Below are positions 62,540 to 64,000 of a stretch of DNA of 64,000 nucleotides, piece by piece. The stretch comes from CALESS01 sp041741455. GTDB taxonomy: Bacteria; Chloroflexota; Anaerolineae; Anaerolineales; Anaerolineaceae. The first letter of the stretch is position 1, and every line of letters begins with the position of its first letter. The notes beneath the pieces are model-generated. The model saw only the letters and a program-made list of their open reading frames with translations, was not told the DNA's origin and made no database searches. The position numbers and the translations under genes were made by a program. The DNA lies in NCBI GenBank assembly GCA_041741455.1, contig JBGSJZ010000087.1, positions 129,360-193,359 on the forward strand, in the 5' to 3' direction.

Positions 62540-62545
62540 TATAAT
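62540..62545 (+). promoter_or_regulatory. -10 box before the coiled-coil gene
   Basis: TATAAT, 42 bp before the ATG; a GAGAGG ribosome site follows in the leader. Confidence 0.45.
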
Positions 62546-62587
62546 CCGCATAACCCTTTGGTTTCAGAAAATTTGAGAGGATACGAT

Positions 62588-63775
62588 ATGGAGCTTGAAC
62601 AAATCATCAAGCGTTTGGATTGGTTGGATGATGAGCGACGCAAGGATAAGACAACAATTGAATCGTTACGCAGCCGGGTGGACGTGCTGGAAGCGAAAAT
62701 CACACCGGTCAACCAACAAATCAATGAACTGAATAGCGAACTTGGGCGCTTTCAATCCCAGTTGGCAAGGTTTGACCAAATCGAAGCCAATATCAGTCAG
62801 TTACGAGTTGACCTGACCCGGATGTTGGAAGGGATTGAAAAAAGCCGGGCTGACCACGATCGGGAAGTTGAAAAAGTACGCCGCAGTGACCAGGAAGCGA
62901 TTAACAAATCCCTGGCGGAGTTGCGTAAAGGCATGGAAGCCTTCCCGGATATCAAGAAAAGCCTGCAAGCCCGGGTGGAGGAAGATTTTCGATTGGCCCG
63001 TTTGATTGAGGAAATGGAACAGAAAATGCTTGAAAACACGCGCAGCGATGAGGAATACCGGCGCTCGCTGCGGTTATTGGAGGACGGTTTCCGTCAGGAC
63101 GCCAAGCGTATCACAGATATGAACGGGGAATTAAGTGCCTTACGCAAACGGGTGGATGAGCAGCGCGGCAAGGTAGACCTGACCTCCGATAATTTAAGAA
63201 AACTAGAAGTTCGCTTGAATGATTTCCAGACGGCTGAAACCGAGAGAAAACAGACCCAGGTGGCTTTCATCGAAAAACAAAACCTCATCCAGGTGGAACG
63301 TGAACGAGCCTGGAAGGACATGCAAAACCGCTTTGAGCAAATCAGTCTGCAGGCCGCCAATCTCGACAATCAATTGCAAGCACTGGAAACAACCCAGCGC
63401 TCGGTAAAACGCTCTCAGGATACACTGGATGATATTACCCAGCGCTTTGACCGCAGGTTGAATGAGATCACCGAAATGCAGCGGTTAGTGGAAGAGCGCT
63501 TTCGGCAGGAGTGGATGGCTTTCAAAGCGGATGACCAGAAGCGTTGGACAAACTACAACCTGGGCCAGGAAGAAAACCAACGGGAGACCGGGCGCAGCCT
63601 GGAGAAAATCGTTGAGCGGTTGCGGGTCTTGGAAGAAAGCTCCCAACAAGTCAGGGATTCCATCGATCTTGCAGTGGAAGAAACCCGCAAACGCTTGCAG
63701 GCGCTAATGGTCCTCTCCAGTGAGTGGGTTGAGGATCATGACAAGAATAATAATCCAGGCCGGAGCATAACTTAA
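62588..63775 (+). CDS. long coiled-coil protein
   Basis: The protein of about 395 residues is almost entirely predicted coiled coil from heptad-like Leu/Ile spacing and high Glu/Arg/Gln content (for example LRVDLTRMLEGIEKSRADHDREVEKVRRSD). It has no signal peptide or membrane segment. ATG 62588, after GAGAGG, begins MELEQIIKRLDWLDDERRKD. Such proteins often organise structure or DNA, but I cannot name a family. It precedes selB by ten bases, so the two may be co-transcribed. Confidence 0.8.
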   Translation: MELEQIIKRLDWLDDERRKDKTTIESLRSRVDVLEAKITPVNQQINELNSELGRFQSQLARFDQIEANISQLRVDLTRMLEGIEKSRADHDREVEKVRRSDQEAINKSLAELRKGMEAFPDIKKSLQARVEEDFRLARLIEEMEQKMLENTRSDEEYRRSLRLLEDGFRQDAKRITDMNGELSALRKRVDEQRGKVDLTSDNLRKLEVRLNDFQTAETERKQTQVAFIEKQNLIQVERERAWKDMQNRFEQISLQAANLDNQLQALETTQRSVKRSQDTLDDITQRFDRRLNEITEMQRLVEERFRQEWMAFKADDQKRWTNYNLGQEENQRETGRSLEKIVERLRVLEESSQQVRDSIDLAVEETRKRLQALMVLSSEWVEDHDKNNNPGRSIT

Positions 63776-63785
63776 AGGTAAACGG

Positions 63786-64000
63786 ATGCGAGTTATAGGC
63801 ACCGCCGGGCATGTGGATCATGGCAAATCGACCCTGGTCGCCGCGCTCACGGGCATCCATCCCGATCGTTTGAAAGAAGAACAGCAACGGGAGATGACCA
63901 TTGAGCTGGGCTTTGCCTGGCTTAATCTTCCCAACGGCGAAGAAGTTGGGATTGTGGATGTCCCGGGACACCGGGATTTTATTGAAAATATGCTGGCCGG
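63786..64000 (+). CDS. selB: selenocysteine-specific elongation factor SelB, N-terminus only
   Basis: The first 71 codons begin MRVIGTAGHVDHGKSTLVAALTG and the window ends within the GTPase domain. G1 is GHVDHGKST and G3 is DVPGHRDF. The ALTGIHPDRLKEEQQREMTIELGFAWL segment is characteristic of SelB rather than EF-Tu. SelB brings Sec-tRNA to UGA codons with a SECIS hairpin, so the organism probably makes selenoproteins. The C-terminal winged helices lie outside the window. Confidence 0.92.
   Translation, partial: MRVIGTAGHVDHGKSTLVAALTGIHPDRLKEEQQREMTIELGFAWLNLPNGEEVGIVDVPGHRDFIENMLA

Noticed and set aside
1..64000. CRISPR arrays, rRNA genes and prophage modules
   Set aside because: No regularly spaced direct repeats, no rRNA signatures and no phage structural genes were seen; the only recombinase-like gene is catalytically degenerate.

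Overview
This looks like a chromosomal segment of a Gram-negative-like or monoderm environmental bacterium, most plausibly class Anaerolineae of the Chloroflexota. That placement is inferred from the style of the proteins (Thr/Pro-rich LysM protein, very large multi-GAF phosphatase, CpaE-like response regulator, single-gene housekeeping arrangement); no rRNA is present to confirm it. Housekeeping genes are mixed strands and mostly short operons, with few classical operon neighbours (ruvB without ruvA, mutL without mutS, tilS without hpt/ftsH).

Layout. 0-2.4 kb: an edge-truncated AAA ATPase, a hypothetical gene and, not visible as an ORF, the RNase P RNA gene (rnpB) with a textbook promoter. 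2.5-13.6 kb: tpiA, a HELSH membrane protein, moaA, upp, ruvB, queA, a family-5 uracil-DNA glycosylase, a hydrolase, eno, pyrG and an S1-domain protein. 13.7-18.2 kb: a minus-strand envelope group (flippase-like protein, HtrA protease, S41 protease, small membrane protein, HAD nucleotidase). 18.5-21.1 kb: mutL and degV. 21.2-23.6 kb: a 2.4-kb mobile element with near-perfect terminal inverted repeats and a 6-bp target duplication. It holds a decayed IS4-type transposase and an intact nitrilase-superfamily gene as passenger.

23.6-40.8 kb: Sir2, a receiver/CpaE-like protein, tilS, a catalytically degenerate tyrosine recombinase, LCP and LysM envelope proteins, a histidine-kinase-like protein lacking its phospho-acceptor His, tRNA-Leu(CAG), an FtsB-like protein, and a partner-switching module (STAS, HATPase, six-GAF SpoIIE phosphatase) co-translated with a HAD phosphatase; then ugd and folD.

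40.9-59.0 kb is the most distinctive region. It is an apparent nucleobase/nucleoside catabolic and energy-yielding locus: SsnA/8-oxoguanine-deaminase-like amidohydrolase, adenine deaminase, GntR regulator, two different carbamoyltransferases, carbamate kinase, BMP-type nucleoside ABC importer, two fold-type-II PLP enzymes and a dihydropyrimidinase-like enzyme. Identical TTGTCAGACAA palindromes lie in two promoters flanking the gntR gene, suggesting a local regulon. The set parallels the E. coli ygeW-yqeA-ssnA-hyuA purine cluster but with an extra carbamoyltransferase, a dedicated importer and different PLP enzymes.

59.0-64.0 kb: three overlapping genes for divergent NuoL/M/N-like membrane proteins, a long coiled-coil protein and the start of selB, which implies selenocysteine use.
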